From Streptomyces sp. CBMA29 (GTDB taxonomy: Bacteria > Actinomycetota > Actinomycetes > Streptomycetales > Streptomycetaceae), in assembly GCF_014596445.1 (NCBI RefSeq), contig NZ_MECL01000083.1, forward strand, positions 57,891-121,890: 64,000 nucleotides of DNA, read 5' to 3'. The translations under genes and the position numbers were made by a program. The notes beneath the pieces are model-generated. The model had not been told where the DNA came from, did no database searches, and worked only from the letters and a program-made list of their open reading frames with translations. Positions 1 through 9,181 of this stretch are shown here, in pieces (position 1 is the stretch's first letter; each line of letters starts with the position of its first letter).

Positions 1-340
1 TGTCGACCACCGGGCCCAGCTCGGGGGCGATGCGCAGCACCGCGGGGAAGATCCGGAAGTCCTCGATGGAGTGGTGCGCGTGCACCGTCTGGCAGTACAT
101 GTCGCAGAACGACTTGAGCTGCCAGGCCGCTTGACGCAGCGTCAAGTCGTCCATGCGGGCGTGGACTTCGCCGAGCGCGGCCGGGTCCTTCGCGGCGAGC
201 AGCCGCAGGGCCTCGCCGAGCGAGTCCAGGTCGCGGCGCAGCGCGGCGTGCGCGCCGAGCAGCGTACTGACCATCGCGCGGCCCGCGGGCGTGGTGGCCG
301 TACCGCCGCCGCCCGTGCCCGGGGTCTCGGGCGCGCTCAT
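1..340 (-). CDS. hemerythrin HHE-domain protein (5' part only)
   Basis: Only about 113 codons lie in the window; the 3' part runs off the left edge. A Gly/Thr/Pro-rich N-terminus is followed by helical sequence ending in a His-rich stretch (VHAHHSIEDFRIFP), as in the first metal-binding helices of hemerythrin-type di-iron domains. The ATG overlaps the stop of the upstream monooxygenase gene as ATGA, so the two are probably translationally coupled. The family binds O2 or iron or acts in redox sensing; the substrate here is unknown. The family call is from motif only, since most of the domain is missing. Confidence 0.7.
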   Translation of the reverse strand, partial: MSAPETPGTGGGGTATTPAGRAMVSTLLGAHAALRRDLDSLGEALRLLAAKDPAALGEVHARMDDLTLRQAAWQLKSFCDMYCQTVHAHHSIEDFRIFPAVLRIAPELGPVVD

Positions 341-1272
341 CGGTTCGCGCCTTCCTTGCTCACCGCTTCGCGGACCGCCGGGACGACCTCGGCGTGGAAG
401 GTCTCGATCTGCCGGGCGTGGTCGGCCATCGGGGTCAGGACGAAGGCGCTGACGCCGCCGTCGAGGACCAGTTCGGTGAGCCGTTCCGTCCACGCGGCGC
501 TGCCCTCGTTGAAGGGCGCGCCGCCGTTCCCGTCGATCCGGCCGATGATGTTGTAGAGCCGCCGGACGTCGGACGGGGCGCGTCCTGCGGCCGAAGTGGC
601 CTCGTCCATACGGTGGTTGAGCGCGATGACCGCGGCCGGGTCGAGGTAGGGGAAGCTCGGCAGCCAGCCGTCGCCGAGCCGCGCGGTGACCTCCAGCATC
701 CGGGGCCGGTACGCGCCGAGCCAGATGCCGATCGGGTGCGCGGGCGCGGGCCCGGGGACGACGCCCTCCAGGCGGTAGTGCTCGCCCTCGTACGCGGCGG
801 GGGCGTCCCCGGCCGCCCACACCCGGCGGATGACCGCGACGGCCTCCTCCAGGGCGTCGATGGCGACCTTGGGCGAGCGGCGCGGGCCGCCCATGCCGCC
901 GCCGCCGTGGTCGGCCGCGGCTCCCGCGCCGAGGCCGAGTTCGACCCGGCCGCCGCTGATCAGGTCGAGCGAGGCGGCGGCCTTGGCGAGCATGGCCGGC
1001 GGGCGCAGCGGGAGATTCGCCACGTCGGGAAAGAGCCGGATGCGCTCGGTGCGGGCGGCGAGCACGGACAGCAGCGTCCACGCTTCCAGGGCGGCGCCCA
1101 TGTAGGGGTGGTCCATGAGGCCGAGTAATTCGAAGCCGCGGCTGTCGGCGAGTTCGGCGAGCCGGATCAGCTCGTCGATCCGGGCGGCCTCCGGGTTCAG
1201 CGCGATGCCGAATTCCAGCGGGTGGACGCGCTCGGCGGTCGTCGGGGCGGGTGCGGGCACGGGCTCGGACAT
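337..1272 (-). CDS. LLM-class (luciferase-like, probably F420-dependent) oxidoreductase
   Basis: 311 aa, normal for luciferase-like monooxygenase/F420-dependent oxidoreductases. After a Pro-rich N-terminus, the TIM-barrel sequence shows typical family blocks: EFGIALNPE near residue 20, RTERIRLFPDVANLP near 75, DLISGGRVELGLGAG near 105, and a GAYRPRMLEVTARLGDGWLP block near 185. A ggagag Shine-Dalgarno lies about 8 nt before the ATG. It is followed by the hemerythrin gene with an ATGA overlap and is divergent from a LysR gene. It could hydroxylate or reduce a product of the neighbouring terphenyl-type cluster, but this is only context; the substrate cannot be read from sequence. Confidence 0.8.
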   Translation of the reverse strand: MSEPVPAPAPTTAERVHPLEFGIALNPEAARIDELIRLAELADSRGFELLGLMDHPYMGAALEAWTLLSVLAARTERIRLFPDVANLPLRPPAMLAKAAASLDLISGGRVELGLGAGAAADHGGGGMGGPRRSPKVAIDALEEAVAVIRRVWAAGDAPAAYEGEHYRLEGVVPGPAPAHPIGIWLGAYRPRMLEVTARLGDGWLPSFPYLDPAAVIALNHRMDEATSAAGRAPSDVRRLYNIIGRIDGNGGAPFNEGSAAWTERLTELVLDGGVSAFVLTPMADHARQIETFHAEVVPAVREAVSKEGANR

Positions 1273-1371
1273 GAGTGGTCTCTCCGGGAGTTCGGCGTGA
1301 AGTCGTTGTCATTAAAGCCGTCGGCCGCGGGCCCCCGCTGTACCGTTGGCGTGACGGTAATTGACACTGGG

Positions 1372-1388
1372 CGTCAGGAAAACTGACG
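1372..1388. promoter_or_regulatory. candidate LysR operator (6-5-6 inverted repeat)
   Basis: Perfect inverted repeat CGTCAG-GAAAA-CTGACG in the 142-bp gap between the divergent monooxygenase and LysR genes, starting 43 nt before the LysR start. LysR-type regulators usually bind such dyads in the divergent promoter next to their own gene. Seen directly; the regulator-site match is inferred. Confidence 0.5.
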
Positions 1389-1414
1389 GTGCCCGGGACG
1401 GGAGGGGCTGCGGC

Positions 1415-2395
1415 GTGCTGGACGTGAGGAAACTGCTGCTGCTGCGCGAGGTGGAGGCCCGCGGCTCGATCGCCGGGGCCGCGCAGGCGCTCAACTACAC
1501 GCGGTCGGCGGTCTCCCAGCACCTGTCGGCGCTCGAAGCGGAGACCGGGGTGCCGCTGCTCGACCGGACGAACGGCAAGGCGACGCTGACCGCCGTCGGC
1601 CGGCTGCTGGTCAGGCACGGCGAGGACATCCTGTCCCAACTGGAGACCGCCGAATCGGAGTTGCTGGAATTCAGCGGCCAGGTCTACGGCGACCTGCGGG
1701 TCGGCATGCCCTTCCACGAGGGCCCGGCGCTGCTCGTGCCGGTGCTGGCCGGGCTGCGGCGCGACCATCCCAACCTCCGGATCACCTTGCACGACGTCCG
1801 CAGGAGCGAGGCCCGGCAGGCCGTGCGGCTCAATCAGCTCGACCTCGTCGTCGCCTCCCGCTACGACCAGATCCCCGAGCCGGACGTGCCGGGGCTGACC
1901 GAGGAGCCGGTCGCGGGTGACCGCGTCCGGCTCGCGGTGCCGCCGGGCCACCCGCTGGCGGAACGGGGCGCCTCGGGGACGGCGGTGCCGCTGGCCGACT
2001 TCGCCCGTGACCCGTGGATCTACGACGAAGGCTCGGCGCTCGGCCGGCTGACCCTGCACGCCTGCCACGGCGCCGGTTTCGCCCCGGACGCCGTGGCCGA
2101 GACCGACGACATGCAGGCCGTCCTCGGCCTGGTCTCCCACGGCTGGGGCGTCGCCCTCGTCCCCGACCTGGTCCCCGACCGCCCCGGCTTCCCCGTCGTC
2201 CGCGTCACCCCCGCCGCCCTGACCCTCACCCGCCACGTCACCCTCGTGGCCCGCACCGGCACCCTCGCGTGCCCCTCGATCGCGGCCGTCCTCACCGCCG
2301 TCCGATCCCTGGTCACCCCCCACCCCCCGGCTGCCGCCGACCCCCCACGACGGCCCGCAGCCGCCGCCGCTGCGGCCGCAGCTGACCCCCACTGA
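1415..2395 (+). CDS. LysR-family transcriptional regulator
   Basis: 326 aa from a GTG at 1415, chosen because GGAGGGG lies 7 nt upstream; a longer reading frame opens at a TTG at 1361 but has no ribosome binding site. The N-terminal winged HTH is clear (LLLREVEARGSIAGAAQALN then YTRSAVSQHLSALEAETG, residues about 6-45), followed by a periplasmic-binding-protein-like effector domain. The C-terminus ends in an unusual Pro/Ala-rich tail, probably disordered. It diverges from the monooxygenase-hemerythrin pair and likely controls that pair, and perhaps the terphenyl-like operon 500 bp downstream on the other strand. Confidence 0.85.
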   Translation: MLDVRKLLLLREVEARGSIAGAAQALNYTRSAVSQHLSALEAETGVPLLDRTNGKATLTAVGRLLVRHGEDILSQLETAESELLEFSGQVYGDLRVGMPFHEGPALLVPVLAGLRRDHPNLRITLHDVRRSEARQAVRLNQLDLVVASRYDQIPEPDVPGLTEEPVAGDRVRLAVPPGHPLAERGASGTAVPLADFARDPWIYDEGSALGRLTLHACHGAGFAPDAVAETDDMQAVLGLVSHGWGVALVPDLVPDRPGFPVVRVTPAALTLTRHVTLVARTGTLACPSIAAVLTAVRSLVTPHPPAAADPPRRPAAAAAAAAADPH

Positions 2396-2901
2396 CCGCC
2401 ATCCGGCGGTGGCTGTCCTCCCGTCCGGGAAGACCGAGGCCATCACCTCGACCGCGTCCGCTGACGATGCCCCGCGGCAGCGCGGACAGCGCGGACAGCC
2501 GAACCGTAACGGCCTGGCCGCCGTGCGCCGACGCATCGGCGAACGCCCCCCGGCCGGGGACAGAGCCGAAGCCCGCGCCTCGAACAAACCCCGCTGGCCG
2601 CAAAGCCCATGCGCCCGCAGGCCGGTGCGGGCCGTAACGGCCTGGCCGCACGCACCACGAGCCCGGCCGCAGGCCGGGGGGCGGGCATCGAGGCTCGCGC
2701 CTCGGCCGACTCGCGCTGGTCGCAAGGCCAGCAGGGCGTGCGGAGCCGGCCGGAGGCCGTATCGGGGGCTGTTGGCGGTCGCAGGCCGCGCGCGCCCACG
2801 TCGGCGACGGCCTCTCGGCCCGGGGCCGACTCACGCTCGTCGCAAGCCCGGCCGCAGGCCGTTTCGGCTGCGGGCCGGACGTCACGCACCTGCCCGGAGG
2901 G
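2396..2901. repeat. non-coding gap with degenerate ~121-bp repeats
   Basis: 506 bp between the convergent LysR and methyltransferase genes with no convincing gene. It contains short words repeated at near-constant spacing: CGCTGGCCGCAA at 2592, CGCTGGTCGCAA at 2714 and CGCTCGTCGCAA at 2834 (122 and 120 bp apart), plus CCGTAACGGCCTGGCCGC near 2505 and 2631. The open frames here look like products of GC-rich repeats, not proteins. Function unknown; transcription termination is possible. Confidence 0.55.
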
Positions 2902-3936
2902 CTATTTGCGGGCGGTTACCAGGGCGACCGGGCCGTCGAGGGGGCGGGCGGAGCAGGACGTGAAGCCGGTTTCCTCCAGCCAGCGGACGCAGTCGGCGCC
3001 GGTGTAGTCGAAGCCGCCGGGGCTTTCGAGGAGCATGTGGAGGCTGGTGAGGAGGCCGAAGGCGTTGACGCGGCGGTCGTCGTCGATCATCGACTCGTAG
3101 ACGACGACGGAGCCGCCGTCCGGCAGGGCCTCGTACGCCTTCTTCAGGAGCATCCGCTTGGTGTCGAGGTCCCAGTCGTGCAGGACGCGGCCGAAGACGA
3201 CGACATCGGCGGTCGGCAGGACATCGGTGAGGAAGCTGCCGGGCTCAAAGCGGAGCCGGTCGCCGAGCCCGGCGCGCCGTACCGTCTCGTGGAAGGTGGG
3301 CGCGACGGCCGGAAGGTCGAAGCCGGTGCCGCGCAGGTGCGGGTGCGCGGTCAGTACGGTGTTGAGCAGGATGCCCTCGGAGCAGCCGATGTCCACGACG
3401 CTCGTGACGTCCGTCCAGGCGAAGGCGGCGGCCAGCGCCTGCGAGGCGGCGAGCGAACCGCCGGTCATCGCCTTCTGGAAGCGACTGGTCAACTCCGCGT
3501 CGGCGTACAGGACATCGAAGGGGTTGCCGTCCGCCCCGCCGACGTTGTTCTGCGGCTCGCCGGTCCGCAGCGCCTCGGTCAAGTGCCCCCAGGACTGGTA
3601 CCACTGCTCCTGCGCCATCTCCAACAGGCCCCCGATGTACGTGTCCTGGGCGCGGTCGAGGAAGGCCGCCGTGTCGGGCGTGTTCGCGTACACCCCGTCC
3701 GTCCGCTCCAGCAGGCCGAGCGCGACCTGGCTGTCGAAGAAGTCGCGGGCGCCGCGCGGGTGCAGGCCGAGGCGGGCGGCGAGCGCGGACGCGTCGGCCG
3801 GGCCGTGCGCGGCGAGGTCCGAGTACACCCCCAGCTCCACGGCGGTCAGCAGCACCTTGGACTGCCAGAATCCGAGGCCGAGTTGGACCAGTCGGTCCTG
3901 GGCGTTGCCGACGGGCGGGCGGGACGCAGTGCTCAC
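2902..3936 (-). CDS. SAM-dependent O-methyltransferase (hydroxyindole/caffeate OMT type)
   Basis: 344 aa, the usual size for small-molecule O-methyltransferases of the Methyltransf_2 family. An N-terminal winged-helix dimerisation part (QSKVLLTAVELGVYSDLA, ALAARLGLHPRGARDFFD) precedes a Rossmann domain with SAM motif I VVDIGCSEG near residue 187 and a LHDWD motif near 260, typical of the catalytic region. GTG start at 3936 with AAGGA upstream. It is the last gene of the minus-strand operon and is inferred to methylate a hydroxyl of the terphenyl-like product. Methylation position and substrate cannot be deduced. Confidence 0.85.
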   Translation of the reverse strand: MSTASRPPVGNAQDRLVQLGLGFWQSKVLLTAVELGVYSDLAAHGPADASALAARLGLHPRGARDFFDSQVALGLLERTDGVYANTPDTAAFLDRAQDTYIGGLLEMAQEQWYQSWGHLTEALRTGEPQNNVGGADGNPFDVLYADAELTSRFQKAMTGGSLAASQALAAAFAWTDVTSVVDIGCSEGILLNTVLTAHPHLRGTGFDLPAVAPTFHETVRRAGLGDRLRFEPGSFLTDVLPTADVVVFGRVLHDWDLDTKRMLLKKAYEALPDGGSVVVYESMIDDDRRVNAFGLLTSLHMLLESPGGFDYTGADCVRWLEETGFTSCSARPLDGPVALVTARK

Positions 3937-3978
3937 GGCGTGTCCTTCCTGGGGTGGGGGTACAGGGCGCGGGCGGGC

Positions 3979-4010
3979 GGGTCACAGGGTCACAGGGTCA
4001 CAGGGTCACA
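3979..4010. repeat. 8-bp tandem repeat at the pheA stop codon
   Basis: Four perfect copies of GGGTCACA (TGTGACCC on the coding strand). The pheA stop codon TGA (4006-4008) is inside the first copy in the sense of transcription, so copy number changes would extend the gap to the methyltransferase start but leave PheA intact. Confidence 0.8.
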
Positions 4011-4941
4011 GCACGACGGCGGGGAAGGGCGGTGACGGCAGCGGCACCCGGCGCCTGAAGGCCGTGGCGGCCGTGGCGGCCGTGGCGCGAGCCCCCGCGC
4101 GCGGGTAGCTGCCGAGGAAACTGGCCCGCGCCCCGACGTCGGAGAGCGCGGCCACGGCGCGGCGGACCCGCTGGTCGTCGATATGGCCCTCGACGTCCAC
4201 GAAGAAGCGGTAGGTGCCCAGGCGCAGCCCGGTCGGCCACGCCTGGACCCACGCGAGGCTGACGCGTCCCGCCGAGAAGACGGACAGGATCCCGGGCAGC
4301 GCGGCCGGTGTGCCGTCGCCGACCGACACCAGCAGGGACGTACGGTCCCGGCCGGTGCGGGCGGGCGGCGCCCCGGCGCGGCGGACCATGACGAAGCGGG
4401 TCACGGCGTTCTCGCGCTCGCCGATGTCGGTGGCGAGCACGCGCAGCCCGTACCGCTCGGCGACGGCGGGCGCCGCGACGGCCGCGTCCCGCGGGTCGCC
4501 GGACCCGGCCAGGTCGCGGGCGGCGCCCGCCGTCGAACCGGCCGCCTCCGTCACGGCGTTCGGGAGCTTCAGGCCGAGCCAGCGGGCGCACTGGGCGAGC
4601 GCGTGCGGGTGGCTGCGGACCCGCTCGACGCCGTCGAGTGGGGCGCCGGGCAGGCCCAACAGCGCGAAGGTGACGCGCAGTTCGGTCTCGCCGACGATGT
4701 GCAGATCGTCGGTGGCGGCGGCGAAGCCGTCGAGGGTGGCGGGGACCACGCCCTTCAGGGAGTTCTCCACCGGCACCATCGCGGCGGCGCAGTGGCCGCG
4801 CCGCACGGCGTCCAGGGCGTCGGCGACGGTCGGGTACGGCTCGCACACCGGACCCGGACCCGGCACCGGCACCGCGCCGAGCGCGGAGCGCAGCGCCGTC
4901 TCGGTGAAGGTGCCCTCGGGCCCCAGATAGGCGTACCTCAT
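4006..4941 (-). CDS. pheA: prephenate dehydratase, pathway-dedicated (altered ACT domain)
   Basis: 311 aa. Converts prephenate to phenylpyruvate. The catalytic domain is intact: YLGPEGTFTE (residues 5-14), MVPVENS (55-61) and the NAVTRF motif with the essential Thr (178-183). An ACT domain spans about 203-280, but the Phe-binding motif normally reading ESRP is QAWP (233-236), which predicts weak or no feedback inhibition by phenylalanine. This fits a copy supplying phenylpyruvate to the adjacent NRPS-like enzyme. The C-terminus ends in an Ala/Thr-rich tail encoded by a GGCCGTGGC repeat. ATG start 13 nt after the SnoaL-type stop, within one operon. Confidence 0.88.
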   Translation of the reverse strand: MRYAYLGPEGTFTETALRSALGAVPVPGPGPVCEPYPTVADALDAVRRGHCAAAMVPVENSLKGVVPATLDGFAAATDDLHIVGETELRVTFALLGLPGAPLDGVERVRSHPHALAQCARWLGLKLPNAVTEAAGSTAGAARDLAGSGDPRDAAVAAPAVAERYGLRVLATDIGERENAVTRFVMVRRAGAPPARTGRDRTSLLVSVGDGTPAALPGILSVFSAGRVSLAWVQAWPTGLRLGTYRFFVDVEGHIDDQRVRRAVAALSDVGARASFLGSYPRAGARATAATAATAFRRRVPLPSPPFPAVVL

Positions 4942-4954
4942 GAGGGCCGCTCCC

Positions 4955-5356
4955 TCAGCTCTCGATGAGGCGGTGGAAGAGGACGGTGTCGAAGATGTCC
5001 TCCATGGCGGTGGCCCGGCCGTCGCGCATCGTCCAGGAGTGGACGAACTGAAGGGTCTCGGTGTGGCCCGTCAGCGACGTGACGTGCCGGATGCCGAAGA
5101 CCACGATCCGGTCGCCGGACTCGATGAACTCCATTGGTTCCAGGCGCATTCCGCCCAGGACGGTGGGGACGTGGGCGAGGAATTCCTTGACGCCCGCGTG
5201 CCCCTTCTTCGTACCGCCGAGTCCGTAGACGTCCATCCCGTCCGGATGCACCCAGTCGACGTCCGGGTGCAGGGTCGCCAGCAGCCCTTCGACGTCGCGT
5301 TCCGCGAAGGCGCGGTAAGCGGCCCGGACCGCCTCGGAGTTGCTACGCCTGGACAC
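4955..5356 (-). CDS. SnoaL-like (NTF2-fold) protein, possible terphenyl dehydratase
   Basis: 133 aa alpha+beta protein with the SnoaL/NTF2 pattern: N-terminal helix [20 protein letters not shown], then [12 protein letters not shown], and a C-terminal beta sheet ([21 protein letters not shown]). The start overlaps the end of the reductase gene by 14 bp. Such folds serve as cyclases, isomerases, hydroxylases or dehydratases. In terfestatin/echoside clusters a small protein of this kind is, as I recall, the dehydratase acting with a polyporic acid reductase (TerB/TerC); assignment to that step is inference from gene order. Confidence 0.72.
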   Translation of the reverse strand: MSRRSNSEAVRAAYRAFAERDVEGLLATLHPDVDWVHPDGMDVYGLGGTKKGHAGVKEFLAHVPTVLGGMRLEPMEFIESGDRIVVFGIRHVTSLTGHTETLQFVHSWTMRDGRATAMEDIFDTVLFHRLIES

Positions 5357-6302
5357 CGGCGCCCACCTCCCCGGCGCTGTGCTCGCGCAGGCGCCCGGGG
5401 TACATCGCGGCCAGTGTGCGGCGGATGCCGTCGCGCCAGCCGACCTCGCAGGGGCCGGTCAGCTCGCGGCGCAGCGCCGGGTCGAACTGGTAGGTCTCGC
5501 GGGTGACTTCGGACGGTACGAGCGTGGCGGTGATCCCGGTCAGCTCCTCCAGGTACCGCACGCAGTCGGTGATGCCGACCGCTTCGTCACCGCCCCAGTT
5601 GACGAGCGTGGTGGGGACGGCGGCGGCCTCCCACAGGCGCGGGACCTGGCGTACGAGGTCGTCGGTGTGCAAGAGCGAGCACCAGTTCTGGCCCTCGACG
5701 GGGACGGGGATCGGCTCGCCGGCCAGCATCCGCTTGAAGTAGAGCATCGGGACGCCGCCGTAACCGCCGGGCCCGTAGGCGATGTTGAGCCGGGCGATGG
5801 TGGTCGGCAGGCCGAGCACCTGGCCGAAGGCGCGGACGGTGCCCTCGGCGGCGATCTTCCCGACCGGGTACGCGGGCAGCCAGTCGGCCCTGCCGTCGAC
5901 CGGGTCGGTCTCGGTGTAGCGGTGGTCGAGGGTCTGGCGGGCGTAGAGCGCGCCGGTGGACACGTACAAGAACGCGTCGGCGGCGCGGCAGTGGGTCATC
6001 AGCCGCCCCGCGGCGATGGAGTTGACGGCGACGGCGGCGTTGAAGTCGCCGTCCTCGCCGCGCCGGACGGCGCAGTGGACGACGTGGGTGAAGTCGTCGG
6101 GGAGGCCCTTGAGGGTGTCGGGGCCGAGGTCGTCCATGTCCCAGCGGAAGGTGGTGATGCCGCTCGCGGTGAGTTGGGCGGCGACGCCAGGGGTCCCGAA
6201 GCGGCCGAGACACCAGACGTCGTTGTCGGCGGCGAGCGCTTCGGCGACGGGCCTGGCGACCTGCCCCGTGCCGCCGGTGACCAGGATCTTCTTGCCCTTC
6301 AC
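5343..6302 (-). CDS. NAD-dependent epimerase/dehydratase-type reductase, candidate polyporic acid reductase
   Basis: 319 aa extended short-chain dehydrogenase. Rossmann motif [11 protein letters not shown] at residues 8-18 and a YPVGK catalytic YxxxK near 149, with STGALY before it. It starts with ATGA overlapping the NRPS-like stop and overlaps the SnoaL-like gene downstream, so it is tightly coupled to both. The family includes sugar epimerases, but with no sugar genes nearby a quinone or ketone reductase role (as recalled for TerB/EchB on polyporic acid) is more likely. Cofactor preference cannot be told from sequence. Confidence 0.78.
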   Translation of the reverse strand: MKGKKILVTGGTGQVARPVAEALAADNDVWCLGRFGTPGVAAQLTASGITTFRWDMDDLGPDTLKGLPDDFTHVVHCAVRRGEDGDFNAAVAVNSIAAGRLMTHCRAADAFLYVSTGALYARQTLDHRYTETDPVDGRADWLPAYPVGKIAAEGTVRAFGQVLGLPTTIARLNIAYGPGGYGGVPMLYFKRMLAGEPIPVPVEGQNWCSLLHTDDLVRQVPRLWEAAAVPTTLVNWGGDEAVGITDCVRYLEELTGITATLVPSEVTRETYQFDPALRRELTGPCEVGWRDGIRRTLAAMYPGRLREHSAGEVGAGVQA

Positions 6303-9181
6303 GGTGTCACGTCCCCGATCGTGTCGTCGGCGTCGCCCATCGCCTTGTCGAGTTCACGGCGCAGGATGGCCTGGAAGGCGGCGACGTGCTGCGGGCCCAT
6401 CAGCGTGTAGTGCTCGCCCGGCACGTCGATGTAGTCGTTGGGCCCGGTGGTGTAGTCGTCCCAGCGGCGCAGTTCGTTCTCCAGCCAGTCCTGCTTGGTG
6501 CCGCGCAGCGGAACGGCGTAGAAGACCTTCATCGAGCGGGTGGTGCCGCTCGGCTGGTAGCCGCGGCCCAGGTCCGTGAGGCCGTCGGCGAGTTCGGCCC
6601 AGGCGGCGAACTTCTCTGCCGTCAGGTCGAGTTCGGCGAGCCGGTCGGCGGGGGCGATGTCGATGAAGTGCTGGAGCTGCCGTTCGCGGGGCAGCCCGCG
6701 CAGGGTGCCGGGGATCTCCAGCGACTGCTTCTTGTTGATCAGGGCCAGGAAGAAGGCGAGGTTGGCGGCGGTCTCGACGAAGTCCAGTTCTTCCATGCGG
6801 TACTTGATGTGCGGCGGGAGGTTGAAGCTGCCGACGAAGTCGACGCGTTCGCCCTGCGCCTCAAGGGTCTTGGCGATCTCGAAGGCGACCGCGCCGCCGT
6901 AGGAGTAGCCCGCGACCGCGTACGGCCCGTGCGGCTGCTTGGCGCGGATCGCGTCCACGTAGGTGGCGACCATCTCCGCGAAGGTGGCAAAGGGCTTCTC
7001 GCCGCGGTTGAAGCCGCGGGCGCGCAGCGCGTAGAAGGGCCGGTCGGCCACGAAGTACTTGGCGAGGTTGACGAAGACGAGGACTTCGCCGACGCCGGGG
7101 TGCACGCAGAACAGCGGGGTCTTGCCGCCGCTGAGCTGCATGGGGACGATCGGGTCGTACGGCCGCTCGCCGGGCGTGGTGTCCCCGCCCGCGGTGGCCC
7201 CGGCCGCGAGGTCGGCGGTGATCCTGGCGGCCAGGCCGCGGACGGTGGGGGCGGTCAGCACGGTGATGATCTGGAGGTCGGCGGCGCCGAGCCGCCGGGC
7301 GACGCTGAGCCGCAGCCGCAGGATGTCCAGCGAGGTGCCGCCGAGGTCGAAGAAGCTGGCCGTGGCGCTGATCCGGTCGGCGGTGGTGTCGAACATCTCG
7401 GCGTAGATCGCGGCCAGTTGCCACTCGGTCTCGCCCTCGGGGGCGGTGTATCCGCCGAGTTGACGTGCGGTCAGCTCCTGTACGGCCGCGGTGGCGGCGG
7501 CGAAGTCGCCCTTCTCCAGGCGCTTACGGAGCAGCGCCCGCTGGATTTTGCCGAGGCTGGTCTTGGGGAAGGCGCTCTCGGGCAGCGGCAGCAGCAGCGC
7601 GGGACGGAAGCCCCAGTGCATGACGACGGTGGAGCGGACGGCGGTGAGCAGCCGGAACAGCCCGGCCTCGTCGTCGGCGGGGATCTCGGGATGGAAGGCG
7701 ACGACGAGCTGTTCGGTGTCGGCGCCGGGCACGCGGGTGGGGAAGGCCGCGACGAACGAGCGCGCGACACCGTCCAGTTGCTCCAGGGCGGTCTCGATGT
7801 CGTGGCTGTAGTAGTTGACGCCGTTGACGATGACGCTGTCCTTGCTGCGGCCCACCAGGGTGAGCCGTCCGCTGTCGATCCGGCCGAGGTCGCCGCTGCG
7901 GAACCAGCCGTCAGCGGTGAACGCGTCGGCGGTGGCCTTGCCGTTGTTGTAGTAGCCGCCGGTGATCATCGGCCCGCGGAGCTGGAGTTCACCGACCTGC
8001 CCCTCCGCCAGCGGCCGGTGGCTCTCCTCGTCCGCCACCCGGATGGCCAGGCCCTCCACGGGCAGTCCGAGGTTGGCGAACTCCTGCCCCGCGTCCAGTT
8101 CGGGGAAGCCGGTGGAGTAGACGCTGCCCGCGCACGTCTCGGTCATCCCGAAGGCGGGCCACAGCGCGAAGGACGACAGGCCGTACGGGGCCAGCTCGTC
8201 GAGGAAGGTACGGCCGGTGGCGCACACGATGGCCTCGCCGCCGCTGATGATGTGGCGCAGGCGGGACAGGTCGAGCGGTTCGCCGCCGGTCGCGGTCTCG
8301 GTCGCGGCGGGCGCGATCGTGGGTGCCCCGCTCACGGCCGCGTTGACCAGGCCCAGCAGGAAGTTGGGCGTGAAGGTCATGGTGACCCGGTGGCGGGAGA
8401 GCAGCCGCAGGAAGTCCAGCGGCTCCTTGAGCACCACCTGCGGCTCGACGTGGAGTTGGAGCGCCCCCGCGTACAGCGGCAGCAGGTGGCACTCCAGCAG
8501 CGCCGCGACATGGTCGAAGGACACCCAGTTCAGCGAGGTGTCGGCGGGGGTGAGGCGGTGGAAGCCGTTCTTGCCCGCCATCGACGCCAGCAGATTGGCG
8601 TGGGTGAGCATCACAGCCTTGGAGTTGCCGGTCGAACCCGAGGTCAGCACCAGCAGCGCCAGCTCACCGGGCTCGGCGTCGTACAGCTCCCCGGCGGGCT
8701 CGTGCCCGCGCAGCCCTTCCAGCGGTACGGCCGACAGGCCCGGCACCTGCGGGAGTTCGGCGGCCAGCGCCTCGTCGGCGATCAGCAGCGGCTTGTCGAG
8801 CAACTGGTCGACGTGCGCCAGTTGGGCCGCCCAGCGCTCCGGGTCGCCGCGCAGCGGCACCAGCGGGCAGGGCACGAGTCCGCCGAGCAGACAGGCCCAG
8901 AAGACGGTGAGGAATTCGTGCGGGCGCTCCACCAGCAGCGCGACCTTGTCGCCCGCGCGCAGTCCGTGTGCGCGCAGTCCGGTGAGCGACCGGCGCGCGT
9001 CGTCCACTAATTGCGGGTACGTCTGGAGCCGGGTGGATTCACCGGCCATTCCGTGACAGTAGCGGATGCCCGAGTCCTGGTGCTTTTCCGCGGCGCGCAG
9101 CAGCAAGTGCGCGATATTGCGGACGTTCTCGTCGGCGGCGGGATTTTCCGAAGCCTCGCGTAATCGCGGCGCATTGGACAT
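6299..9181 (-). CDS. A-T-TE NRPS-like enzyme, probable polyporic-acid-type (p-terphenyl) synthase
   Basis: 960 aa from the ATG at 9181 (AAAGGA 9 nt upstream; the longer frame lacks a site). Adenylation domain about 20-560: A3 [12 protein letters not shown] (179-190), A4 region [11 protein letters not shown] (216-226), A5 GMTETCAG (345-352), A8 near 423-455, A10 [10 protein letters not shown] (538-547). Carrier domain [11 protein letters not shown] with Ser617. Thioesterase about 685-950 with GYSYG (Ser760) and a late His (GEHYTLM, near 924). No condensation domain. The A4 motif [11 protein letters not shown] is like that of fungal atromentin synthetases, which adenylate aryl pyruvates. With pheA beside it, phenylpyruvate dimerisation to a terphenylquinone is inferred. 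Confidence 0.85.
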   Translation of the reverse strand: MSNAPRLREASENPAADENVRNIAHLLLRAAEKHQDSGIRYCHGMAGESTRLQTYPQLVDDARRSLTGLRAHGLRAGDKVALLVERPHEFLTVFWACLLGGLVPCPLVPLRGDPERWAAQLAHVDQLLDKPLLIADEALAAELPQVPGLSAVPLEGLRGHEPAGELYDAEPGELALLVLTSGSTGNSKAVMLTHANLLASMAGKNGFHRLTPADTSLNWVSFDHVAALLECHLLPLYAGALQLHVEPQVVLKEPLDFLRLLSRHRVTMTFTPNFLLGLVNAAVSGAPTIAPAATETATGGEPLDLSRLRHIISGGEAIVCATGRTFLDELAPYGLSSFALWPAFGMTETCAGSVYSTGFPELDAGQEFANLGLPVEGLAIRVADEESHRPLAEGQVGELQLRGPMITGGYYNNGKATADAFTADGWFRSGDLGRIDSGRLTLVGRSKDSVIVNGVNYYSHDIETALEQLDGVARSFVAAFPTRVPGADTEQLVVAFHPEIPADDEAGLFRLLTAVRSTVVMHWGFRPALLLPLPESAFPKTSLGKIQRALLRKRLEKGDFAAATAAVQELTARQLGGYTAPEGETEWQLAAIYAEMFDTTADRISATASFFDLGGTSLDILRLRLSVARRLGAADLQIITVLTAPTVRGLAARITADLAAGATAGGDTTPGERPYDPIVPMQLSGGKTPLFCVHPGVGEVLVFVNLAKYFVADRPFYALRARGFNRGEKPFATFAEMVATYVDAIRAKQPHGPYAVAGYSYGGAVAFEIAKTLEAQGERVDFVGSFNLPPHIKYRMEELDFVETAANLAFFLALINKKQSLEIPGTLRGLPRERQLQHFIDIAPADRLAELDLTAEKFAAWAELADGLTDLGRGYQPSGTTRSMKVFYAVPLRGTKQDWLENELRRWDDYTTGPNDYIDVPGEHYTLMGPQHVAAFQAILRRELDKAMGDADDTIGDVTP

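Noticed and set aside
6386..9010. 874-codon plus-strand frame opposite the NRPS-like gene
   Set aside because: Antisense shadow with Gly/Val/Glu-rich composition typical of GC-rich reverse frames.
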